A program made the translations under genes and the position numbers. Shown here piece by piece: positions 26,694 through 33,883 of a stretch of 64,000 bases of DNA; position 1 is the stretch's first letter; each line of letters begins with the position of its first letter. Below the pieces are notes generated by a model. It was not told the origin of the DNA, ran no database searches, and saw nothing but the letters and a program-made list of their open reading frames with translations. This DNA comes from an uncultured Microbulbifer sp. (lineage in GTDB: Bacteria; Pseudomonadota; Gammaproteobacteria; Pseudomonadales; Cellvibrionaceae), in contig NZ_CANNGQ010000002.1 in NCBI RefSeq assembly GCF_947504145.1, forward strand, positions 620,001-684,000, written 5' to 3'.

Positions 26694-27347
26694 TTACTGG
26701 TCACGCTTCAGCCAGCGTCTTTCCAATTGTAATTGTGTCGGCGCCAGCTCGGTGAGCGCGCGCCGGTAGACCTCCCGTTTGAAGGTCACCACCTTGGTCA
26801 ACGGGTGCCAGTAACTCACCCATCGCCAGTGATCAAATTCCGGTTTGCAGCCATTGTTGAAGCTGATGTTGCTTTCTTCGGCATTTATCTGCAACAGGTA
26901 CCACTTCTGTTTCTGCCCGATGCACAGGGGCTCCGAGCGGCGTCGTACCAGACGTTGCGGCAGACGGTAGCGGAGCCAGCCGCGGGTGCAGGCGAGCAGG
27001 GTTACCTGGCTGCGGGTCAGGCCCACTTCTTCATAGAGCTCGCGATAGAGCGCATGCTCGGGGGATTCACCGGGGTTGATGCCGCCCTGGGGAAATTGCC
27101 ACGCGTCTTTGCCACCTACCCGGCGGGCCCAGAGGGCCTGACCGCGCTCGTTCAGGACAATGATGCCGACGTTGGGGCGGAAGCCCTCACTGTCGATATT
27201 GCTACTGTTGTCCGAAGTTGCACCAGTATTCTCCGCGCCCGCTTTGGGCGTGCTTTTACCGCCGCCGGATTTCTCGTTGCGCGCGGATGACCTGGCGGGT
27301 CTGCGGCGGTTTTTACGCCCGGCGGGTGTCTGCTTGCCGTCGCCCAA
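26694..27347 (-). CDS. rppH: RNA pyrophosphohydrolase with an N-terminal basic extension
   Basis: A Nudix enzyme that removes pyrophosphate from the 5' end of mRNA to start decay. From residue 51 on it aligns with E. coli RppH ([18 protein letters not shown] against DDDGYRPNVGIVICNRQG). The Nudix box [22 protein letters not shown] is at about 88-109 and WRWVSYWHP is conserved. The only plausible start is a TTG at 27347, preceded by GAGG, which gives 217 residues and an N-terminal tail of about 50 residues rich in Arg, Lys, Ser and Gly. E. coli RppH starts directly at the domain. An ATG or GTG giving the short form is absent. Probably co-transcribed with ptsP. Confidence 0.9.
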   Translation of the reverse strand: MGDGKQTPAGRKNRRRPARSSARNEKSGGGKSTPKAGAENTGATSDNSSNIDSEGFRPNVGIIVLNERGQALWARRVGGKDAWQFPQGGINPGESPEHALYRELYEEVGLTRSQVTLLACTRGWLRYRLPQRLVRRRSEPLCIGQKQKWYLLQINAEESNISFNNGCKPEFDHWRWVSYWHPLTKVVTFKREVYRRALTELAPTQLQLERRWLKRDQ

Positions 27348-27629
27348 AATACCGTCCTCAAATTTGTGTGGTGCGCAATTCGTCAGGTAAGGGATACCTC
27401 CGCACCATAATGTCCTGCATTGTTCCACAGCGACTGAAATACGGCAATTCGGTGACGTCGGTCGGTGTAACCCCTTCCTCGGCAGGGTAAAATCATCCGC
27501 CTTTCTGGGGCCTCTGGGGCGGTTTTTTTCCGTTCGCAATGGAACAGCAGTACCGGTTTGACGTAAAAAGTTGCCATCTGGGCAACCTGCGCGTCACCGG
27601 TGCCCTATAGTCAATAAAGGAGATTCTTT

Positions 27630-28322
27630 GTGCAGTTGGCGATTTTTGATCTGGATAACACCCTGATAGGTGGCGACAGCGACCACGCTTGGGGGGAGTT
27701 CCTGGTGACCCGCGAATGTGTGGACGGCGAGCGCTTCCGCAGCGAGAACGACCGCTTCTACCGGGATTACCAGCGTGGGGATCTGGATATCTTCGCCTAT
27801 CTGTCTTTTGCGCTGGAGCCCCTGGCACAGCTTTCCCGCGGGCAATTGCAGAACCTGCAGCGGGAGTTCATGCATGAGGTGGTGGGTAATATCTGGTTAC
27901 CCCATGCGGAGACACTAATCCAGCACCACCGGGATGCCGGCCACCACATCATGATCATCACCGCCACCAATCGCTTTGTGGTCGAGCCCATCGCCACCAA
28001 ACTGGGAGTGGATACTCTGCTGGCGACGGAGCCGGAAGAGGTAGACGGAAAGTTCACCGGCCGCGTGGCGGGCCAACCCTGTTTCCAGGAGGGCAAGGTG
28101 GTGCGGCTGCAGCAGTGGCTGGATCAGCACCCGCGCTACGCCGAGGGCGAAAAATGGTTTTACAGCGATTCCATCAACGATCTGCCGCTGCTGAAGCAGG
28201 TGGAGCACCCGGTGGCAGTAGACCCGGATGCCCAATTGCGCGATGCGGCGCTGAGTCGCGGCTGGCAGGTCATCAGCCTGCGCGGTGACCGCGAGGATTT
28301 TGCCAGCGCGCTGACGCGGTAA
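27630..28322 (+). CDS. HAD-IB family phosphatase
   Basis: A 230-residue haloacid dehalogenase hydrolase of the SerB-like IB group. The nucleophile motif is FDLDNTL with Asp7 and Asp9, motif II is IITATNRF, and motif III is YSDSINDLPLL. The start is a GTG at 27630 with GGAG upstream. A gene of this type is next to rppH-ptsP in pseudomonads, where a homologue has been proposed as the histidinol-phosphatase HisN; that function is plausible here, but the substrate cannot be read from sequence. It diverges from rppH across 282 bp, which has no other gene. Cytoplasmic. Confidence 0.88.
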   Translation: MQLAIFDLDNTLIGGDSDHAWGEFLVTRECVDGERFRSENDRFYRDYQRGDLDIFAYLSFALEPLAQLSRGQLQNLQREFMHEVVGNIWLPHAETLIQHHRDAGHHIMIITATNRFVVEPIATKLGVDTLLATEPEEVDGKFTGRVAGQPCFQEGKVVRLQQWLDQHPRYAEGEKWFYSDSINDLPLLKQVEHPVAVDPDAQLRDAALSRGWQVISLRGDREDFASALTR

Positions 28323-28385
28323 TCGGGTGCGCTTCGCCTACGCTACTAGTTCCCTTCTACGCACAGAAACGAGTTCGGAAATCAC

Positions 28386-29597
28386 GTGAAATACGCAGTC
28401 TTCAAATCTTTTCCCGCCCTGGCCCGGACCTTGCCGCTCGCATTGGCCCTGACTGGAGGCCTGTTGCTGACAGGCGGTTGTGAGCGCAAGGCGCCACAGA
28501 CCGAGACAGAAACCGGTACCCAGTCGGCGCCAGTACAGGTAATCAACGAAGCCGCCGCCGATGCCTTCTCGTCCGAGTACTGGCAGGCCGGGCAGGCGCA
28601 GATTATTGATGCGGAGGCCGCCGGCCAGGCGCTGGCGCGGGCAGTGGCAAAACTGCTGGAGTCTCCCACCGAAGATCACCTGGAGGCCGCCAAGCTGGCC
28701 TGGCTGGACGCTCACCGGGAGCTGGCCGGTTCGATGCCGTTTATCAAGGTGGCTTTCTCGCCCGCGGATCTTCAGCAGCAGGGCAAAGAATTGCTGCTGG
28801 CCCTGGACAGCTGGCCCACCCAGGCCGGATATCTGGATACGGTGCCGGGCTACTCGTCCAGTGGCATCGTCAACGACACTGCCATCGAACTGACTCTTGC
28901 CAATCTGCGCAAACAGCACCGCTTGACCGCCCATGAAGAGGCCAGCACCGGGTTTCACGCGCTGGAAGTCATGTTGTGGGGGCCGACCAGTGAGCGCACT
29001 GCGGGCCAGTTTGCCAAGGCGAGTGCCGGAGAGAAGCCGGAAGCCCAGGCCGCCAATCGCCGCCGGGAGTTGACCCGCCTGATCACCCAGGGGATCAGCG
29101 AGGATTTGTCCGGTCTGTCCGCGCGCTGGCCGCTGACCGCCAATGACCTCTCCCAGCGCTATCTGGCCAAGCCGCCGGTGGCGCGCCTGCAGTGGATCCG
29201 CTCAGCGCATATGGATCTGCTGCGCAATGAGATTCTGCCGCGCTTGCCGGAAAGCTCAGAGAGTGATGTGGAGAGCGGCCGCGCCGCAGACTCCAAACAG
29301 GCGCTGCTGGCCATGTTGCGCAATCTGCAGGCCAGCTGGCTGCCGGAAGGCGGCGGTGGGCTGGCGGACCTGATGCTGGACCGGCACCAGACCACCGCGC
29401 TGGCGCAGACATTTGCCGAGCTGGAGGAGCGGCTGCTGAAAATGGAGGACCCCATCGAGCTGGCGGCGCCGGATGAGCTGCAGCGCAGCCGCCATCAGAT
29501 CGAAGCGGTATTGGGGCTGATTTCCGGTGATACCGAGGTCCCGGCGCGGGAAGAGGATATGACGCCGGTTAGCGTGACGATGCCGGTCGAGGATTAG
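28386..29597 (+). CDS. Imelysin family lipoprotein (M75-like)
   Basis: A 403-residue exported lipoprotein starting at a GTG at 28386. The signal peptide ends with lipobox LLTGGC (Cys about 32). The imelysin domain (about 70-360) includes the family motif GxHxxE in GFHALEVMLWGP, proposed as a metal site, and AWLDAHRELAGSMPF near its start. Members such as IrpA are iron-regulated and are thought to act in iron uptake at the outer membrane, sometimes next to a di-heme peroxidase-like partner; no such partner is here, but two tonB genes are in the window. Peptidase activity was once suggested and is doubtful. A strong terminator follows. Confidence 0.9.
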   Translation: MKYAVFKSFPALARTLPLALALTGGLLLTGGCERKAPQTETETGTQSAPVQVINEAAADAFSSEYWQAGQAQIIDAEAAGQALARAVAKLLESPTEDHLEAAKLAWLDAHRELAGSMPFIKVAFSPADLQQQGKELLLALDSWPTQAGYLDTVPGYSSSGIVNDTAIELTLANLRKQHRLTAHEEASTGFHALEVMLWGPTSERTAGQFAKASAGEKPEAQAANRRRELTRLITQGISEDLSGLSARWPLTANDLSQRYLAKPPVARLQWIRSAHMDLLRNEILPRLPESSESDVESGRAADSKQALLAMLRNLQASWLPEGGGGLADLMLDRHQTTALAQTFAELEERLLKMEDPIELAAPDELQRSRHQIEAVLGLISGDTEVPAREEDMTPVSVTMPVED

Positions 29598-29634
29598 CCG
29601 CCGACAGTCGTCCAAAAACCGTATTCGCAAACGC

Positions 29635-29662
29635 AGAAAACCCAGGCAATGCCTGGGTTTTC
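29635..29662. terminator. Rho-independent terminator after the imelysin gene
   Basis: AGAAAACCCAGGC and GCCTGGGTTTTCT pair almost perfectly around a tiny loop, with A and T on the flanks. It lies between convergent genes and works both ways. Confidence 0.92.
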
Positions 29663-29713
29663 TGGTTTGGGAGCTTGTTTAGACGCTTGCCCCCGGGCCA
29701 GCGTGGCTGGTGA

Positions 29714-30247
29714 TTACCAGCGGCGTACCGGACCGGTGTCGACGTGTACGAAGTTACTTTTCGGGTAGTAACCCACACCGCCAGCCTTCAGGTTGATTGC
29801 CGCCTGGCGCAGCTTGGACAGTGCGACACCCGGCATGCGGATATCCAGTGCCATACCGCGGGTGTGGTAGCTTCGGCGCGCCACGCCCCGGCCAGCTGCG
29901 CGCAGCTTGGCGTTGGTCTTGGGCGAGCGATATCCGGAGATAATCTCGACTTCGCCGTTGTAGTTCAGCTTTTCTTTCAACTTGTACACGATATCGAACA
30001 GTTTCGGGTCCATACGTGTTACTTCGTTGGCGCGGTGGTCGCGCAGCAGGCGATTGAATTGCTTCAGGCCGCTGCTGGCGTAGTCGCCGTCCGCCCAGTA
30101 GGCGGTATTCAGGCGCTCACCGGTGTGCAGGTTGCGCATCTTCAGGTTGCGCGACTTGCCCACTTTTGCCATTGCGGGGCCGGCTGAAACCGCCGCCGCG
30201 GTGGCTGCAGAAACTGCTAAAAACCTGCGTCGTGAAAGTTCTTTCAT
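29714..30247 (-). CDS. Tat-exported DUF882/M15-type peptidase (MepK-like)
   Basis: A 177-residue protein with a Tat-type signal (SRRRFLAVSAATAAAVSAGPAMA). The mature domain is the DUF882/YcbK type: metal ligands His128 and Asp135 in YHTRGMALDIRM and His168 in FVHVDTGPVRRW, with IISGYRSPKTN before them. E. coli YcbK (MepK) is a zinc murein endopeptidase that cuts 3-3 crosslinks and is encoded next to the L,D-transpeptidase ycbB; here the same pairing is seen, with three transpeptidase genes upstream on the same strand. Cytoplasmic folding before export is implied by Tat. A promoter of its own can be seen at 30338-30366. Confidence 0.9.
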   Translation of the reverse strand: MKELSRRRFLAVSAATAAAVSAGPAMAKVGKSRNLKMRNLHTGERLNTAYWADGDYASSGLKQFNRLLRDHRANEVTRMDPKLFDIVYKLKEKLNYNGEVEIISGYRSPKTNAKLRAAGRGVARRSYHTRGMALDIRMPGVALSKLRQAAINLKAGGVGYYPKSNFVHVDTGPVRRW

Positions 30248-30337
30248 ACCCTGTTACCGCCTTTGGTCTAGTCGTGAGTGTTGCCGTCTTGAGCATCTGA
30301 TCTTCGAGTTGCTTCCGGTGCCACTCGGCATGGATGC

Positions 30338-30366
30338 ACTGTACGAAAAATAATCATTGGTTACAA
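30338..30366 (-). promoter_or_regulatory. Candidate sigma70 promoter of the MepK-like gene
   Basis: TTGTAA (30366-30361), 17 bases, TACAGT (30343-30338) on the minus strand; start expected near 30331, leader about 84 nt. Confidence 0.5.
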
Positions 30367-30761
30367 ACAGATCAGCGCTTATCACTAATTGATCAAAAAA
30401 TAACCTGGTGTTTTTTTTCTAGCAGGCTAGGGAAGGCGGATTATTTTTGCCGGTCAGTCATGGGGAAGCCCTAAAAACCGGGTGACAGCGCTGTCATAAT
30501 TAGAATTAAATTTTTCTCTGACTGGTGGGTGTTCGGTTGGCTTCCATTTGCTGGCCTCGCCGAGACTGCCGGGTTCTGGGGACGGGAAATGCCGGTTTCA
30601 GGGCTGTCCAGACGGCTTTCCGGGCTGGGAAGGCGTTGCTGGGGCGGGGGGGGATATACGAGATGACGCAGAAGAGGGGGAGTGCGGAACGGATAAATTG
30701 CTCATCCACATCAGGAAAATGGGCCTCCCTGGTCGTTTGCGCACGGGGGAGGCCGCTGGGG
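30367..30761. other. Intergenic stretch between the MepK-like and L,D-transpeptidase genes
   Basis: Nearly 400 bases with no supported gene. Reading frames on the plus strand here have no ribosome sites and no recognisable protein. The left half is AT-rich, with a run of eight T at 30411-30418 downstream of no clear stem. The right half is GC-rich and featureless. Confidence 0.4.
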
Positions 30762-32249
30762 TCAGTTATCCCGGTGATAGACGTCCGGGCGGAACTGCAC
30801 CTTGCCCAGGCCATCGACCCAGGCGGTTAGGTAGGCAATGAACAGTTTGGGCGGGTTATCCACTTTGATAGTGACCGACTCGTCTCCTGTGGTCGATTGA
30901 GCGACCCGGGTTCTGTCCCAGCCCTGGGGGCCGAGCAACGCATAGGCCAGCTCTTCCGGCTGTTCCAGGCGGATACAGCCGTGGCTGTACGCCCGGTGCG
31001 GGTGTTCGAACAGGCTCTGGGCCTGGGTGTCGTGCAGGAAAATCGCCTGCTTGTTGGGGATCACGAACTTCACCCGCCCCAGGGTATTGCCCGGGCCTGA
31101 GATCTGGCGCAGGGTCGCCTTGCCATTGGCGGCACTCTGGATGCTTTCATCGCTGATGGGGGTGGTGGTGTTGGTACCGTATTTCACTACCCGGTAGCCC
31201 CGTTTGTGCATTGCCTCAGGGTTGTTGCGGGCCTTGGGTAACAGATCGGTGAGCAGGATACTGCGGGGCACCGTCCAGGTTGGGTTGAATACCACCGAGA
31301 CCACTTTGGTGGTCATGTCCGGGGTGCGTTTGCTGCTTTTGCCCACCACGGTTTTCATCGACAGCGCGATGCGCCGGTTGTCGATCAGCTGCAGCTGGTA
31401 GTCCGGCACATTCACCAGAATGTAGCGTTTGCCCGGCTTGTCCGGGAGCTTGTCCCAGCGCTCGGCATTGATTTCCAGTACCCGCGCCAGCGCTTCTGGC
31501 GGGCGCTCCAGCTCTTTCAGAGTGGCCCTGTCGGCAATGCCGGTGACGGGGATACCGTGGCGGCGCTGGTAGGACTCCAGTGCCAACTGTAATCCCGCGT
31601 CAAAGCGGTCGGGGCTGGCGGCGGCTTCGATAATTGGCCCGGGGTGTCCGCTGTAGTCGCCGAACAGCTGCAGTAGCTTGCGCAGCTGTGCGACGCGCGG
31701 CCCCTGGTCACCGGCGCGCAGAGTCGCGCCGGTGGCAATGGGCTGCCAGTGGTCTTTCAACTGACGATAGTGCTCAGCCTGTTTGCGCAGGGTATCGCCC
31801 GCGGTGGCGAAATTCACGGCGCTGTCTTCACCGGTGTAGGGTGTGCCTGCGGCATCTGCGGCATCTGCGGCATCTGCGGCATCTGCGGCATTCGCTATAT
31901 TTGCGCCGCTTTCTTCTTTCTTCGGTTCTGATGCCGTTTCTACGTCTGCTATTTTTTCCGTTTGTTGGTGTGCCGGTTTGTTTTTAGCGGTTACCTGTCC
32001 TTCCTCGGGTTGTTCGGCTTTTTCTTTCTTCGCTTTCGGCTGTTCGGCTTTTTGCTCGGCCTGCTGTGCTTGTTCCGTTTCCGCCGGTTCTGCCGGCGCG
32101 GACTGTTCCACCGGTGGTTCGACAGTGTCTTCGACAACGGCGTAGGTCGTTAACGGCAGGAGTGCACAGCAGCTGACAGCCACGATGGCGTAAAAGTGAC
32201 GGCTACTGGTTCGTCGGCAATGTGATCTGGCGATGGTATTGGTGCGCAT
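30762..32249 (-). CDS. YcbB-type L,D-transpeptidase 1
   Basis: A 495-residue exported enzyme that forms 3-3 peptidoglycan crosslinks. Signal-like segment at about 20-37, then a long charged, low-complexity linker rich in Glu, Lys, Pro and Ala (40-145) holding a repeat of Ala-Asp-Ala, a peptidoglycan-binding domain (about 185-255, PRVAQLRKLLQLFGDY..YQRRHGIPVTGIADRATL) and the YkuD domain. The catalytic motif HDTQ..HRAYSHGCIRL puts the nucleophile at Cys425. The N-terminal scaffold domain of E. coli LdtD is missing. It lies 15 bp downstream of the second transpeptidase gene and is surely in one operon with it. GGGGG precedes the ATG. Confidence 0.92.
   Translation of the reverse strand: MRTNTIARSHCRRTSSRHFYAIVAVSCCALLPLTTYAVVEDTVEPPVEQSAPAEPAETEQAQQAEQKAEQPKAKKEKAEQPEEGQVTAKNKPAHQQTEKIADVETASEPKKEESGANIANAADAADAADAADAAGTPYTGEDSAVNFATAGDTLRKQAEHYRQLKDHWQPIATGATLRAGDQGPRVAQLRKLLQLFGDYSGHPGPIIEAAASPDRFDAGLQLALESYQRRHGIPVTGIADRATLKELERPPEALARVLEINAERWDKLPDKPGKRYILVNVPDYQLQLIDNRRIALSMKTVVGKSSKRTPDMTTKVVSVVFNPTWTVPRSILLTDLLPKARNNPEAMHKRGYRVVKYGTNTTTPISDESIQSAANGKATLRQISGPGNTLGRVKFVIPNKQAIFLHDTQAQSLFEHPHRAYSHGCIRLEQPEELAYALLGPQGWDRTRVAQSTTGDESVTIKVDNPPKLFIAYLTAWVDGLGKVQFRPDVYHRDN
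31847..31891 (-). repeat. Five tandem 9-bp repeats in L,D-transpeptidase 1
   Basis: CTGCGGCAT is repeated five times without error (plus-strand sense), encoding Ala-Asp-Ala units in the linker. An in-frame microsatellite that could vary in copy number. Confidence 0.9.
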
Positions 32250-32264
32250 GGAAACCCCCGTTCC

Positions 32265-33596
32265 TCATTCGGCCTGGCTGCTATTGCTGCCTGTGGGCTG
32301 GTCGCGGTCGTAGATATCCGGGCGGAAATTCAGCAGCCCCTCTTCATCCACCCAGGCTGTCCAGTAAACGATGTGCACGGGAATTGGCTGATCCAGGGCG
32401 ACGGAGCGGGTGCGGCTGCCACTGGTATAGCGGGTGAGCCGCTCCGCGTCCCACTTGCTGGGCCGGGAGCCCTGATCGGCGAGAACGATCTGCGCGAACT
32501 CCTGGGGTTTTTCCAGGCGGATACAGCCGTGGCTGTACGCGCGCTTGCTGCGGCTGAACAGATTTTTTTTCTGGGTGTCGTGGAGAAAAATCGCCTGTTG
32601 GTTGGGGATCACAAACTTGAAGCGCCCCAGGGCATTGCCCTCACCGCCGCGCTGCTGCAGGGCCACACTGCCGAGGCGCAGAGCCCGCAGGTTGTGGCCG
32701 CTGAAGGGCACGGACTTGCCGCGGTTGTTCACCAGGCGGTAGCCACCGGCGGTCAGGTTGGCGCTGCCCTTTGGCAGCAGTTCGCGCACGGCGATATTTC
32801 TTGGCACCGTCCAGGTGGGGTTGAAGACAACCCGGGTAAGGCGGGTGCTCAACTGTGGGGTCGGGTGCTTGGATTTCCCCACCACCACTCGCATCCGGTA
32901 CTGCTCCTGCTCGCCCTCCATCAGGCGCAGGGTGTATTCGGGGATATTGACCACAATGTGTCGCGGCCCCAGGTCTTTGGGCATTTTCTCCCAGCGGTCG
33001 AGATTGGCCTGCAGGGTGGCGAGGCGGCGCGCGGGAGGTGTGTTCAGATGCTCGCGGGTGGCGCGGTCGACAATGCCATCGGCACGCAGACCGTGGCGGC
33101 GCTGGAAGCGCTCCACTGCCCGGCGCACATCGCTGTCGTAGAGCTCGGCGGCGGCTTTTGTGGCACTGGCTTTCCCGTTTTCGTCGAGTTCGGCACTGGC
33201 CATATCGTTGGCGGTGGGCAGGTCCCCGTACTGCATCAGCAGGCTGCGCAGTGCTCTGACCTGCGGGTCGCGCACGCCTGGGGCCAGCGTCTGGCCTTTG
33301 GGCAAGGGTTGCCAGTGCTCCCCCTCACTCAGGGTGCGGTAGCGCGCCAGCTCTTCGCGCATCAACGCGTACTGGCGGCCGTAGGGGGTAAACGGGCTGT
33401 ATGAGCCGGAGACGGTGGCGAATTCGGAAGGGTTGGTGGAGGTGACCGGCTGTTCCGGTGTCTGCTCCTGTGTCTGTACCGGCGCCTGCTGGCTGTCGGT
33501 ACCCGGCGCTGTGGATTCCAGTGACGCCGCATCCAATGAGAGCGAGAGCATCACCGCCGCGCCCAGATTCAATTGAAAATCCCGTCTGTTACCCAT
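32265..33596 (-). CDS. YcbB-type L,D-transpeptidase 2
   Basis: A 443-residue paralogue. The N-terminus (MGNRRDFQLNLGAAVMLSLSLDAAS) is a weak signal peptide with a possible twin-basic start. A short Gln/Thr/Pro linker follows, then the peptidoglycan-binding domain (about 130-195, AVERFQRRHGLRADGIVDRATREHL in outline) and the YkuD domain with HDTQ..KRAYSHGCIRLEKP; the nucleophile is Cys358. As in copy 1 the scaffold domain is absent. The conserved VVFNPTWTVPRN segment is shared by all three copies. First gene of an operon with copy 1; GGGGT precedes the ATG. Confidence 0.92.
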   Translation of the reverse strand: MGNRRDFQLNLGAAVMLSLSLDAASLESTAPGTDSQQAPVQTQEQTPEQPVTSTNPSEFATVSGSYSPFTPYGRQYALMREELARYRTLSEGEHWQPLPKGQTLAPGVRDPQVRALRSLLMQYGDLPTANDMASAELDENGKASATKAAAELYDSDVRRAVERFQRRHGLRADGIVDRATREHLNTPPARRLATLQANLDRWEKMPKDLGPRHIVVNIPEYTLRLMEGEQEQYRMRVVVGKSKHPTPQLSTRLTRVVFNPTWTVPRNIAVRELLPKGSANLTAGGYRLVNNRGKSVPFSGHNLRALRLGSVALQQRGGEGNALGRFKFVIPNQQAIFLHDTQKKNLFSRSKRAYSHGCIRLEKPQEFAQIVLADQGSRPSKWDAERLTRYTSGSRTRSVALDQPIPVHIVYWTAWVDEEGLLNFRPDIYDRDQPTGSNSSQAE

Positions 33597-33782
33597 CGGT
33601 GACCCCTGAAGCCAGTCTCAAACGGCCGGTTGGCCGCAAAGCGTATGAACCGGCCCAGAATTTCTCCGGACGAGCTCTGACCCTCTAATTGGTAACTTGT
33701 GACCGGGTTGGCGCCAAATAAGATTGGGGTATGCGGAGGGGGACTTTGTAGCGGATTCGGAATAACTGCCTGGGAATGGCAG

Positions 33783-33836
33783 CTCTGGAGTAGCGACTCC
33801 AGAGGAGCTACCGGGTGGATCTTCCACCCGGTAGCT
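33783..33836. repeat. Two adjacent hairpins between transpeptidase genes 3 and 2
   Basis: CTCTGGAGT-AGCG-ACTCCAGAG (33783-33804) is followed directly by a perfect 14-bp stem, 33806-33819 with 33823-33836 and a 3-nt loop. No T-run follows on either strand. They lie about 50 bp after the stop of transpeptidase 3 and may stabilise its mRNA 3' end or terminate it with Rho. Confidence 0.7.
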
Positions 33837-33883
33837 GAGGGGGGCAGTGAGAGAAGTGGGGTTAAACGGTGTTCAGTTGATGG

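Noticed and set aside
30525-30841. Overlapping plus-strand frames of about 100 codons
   Set aside because: Two frames run in parallel, neither with a start signal or a recognisable product, and both run into the transpeptidase gene.
31847-31891. Short regular repeats considered as a CRISPR fragment
   Set aside because: The units are 9 bp with no spacers and keep the reading frame of a protein linker.
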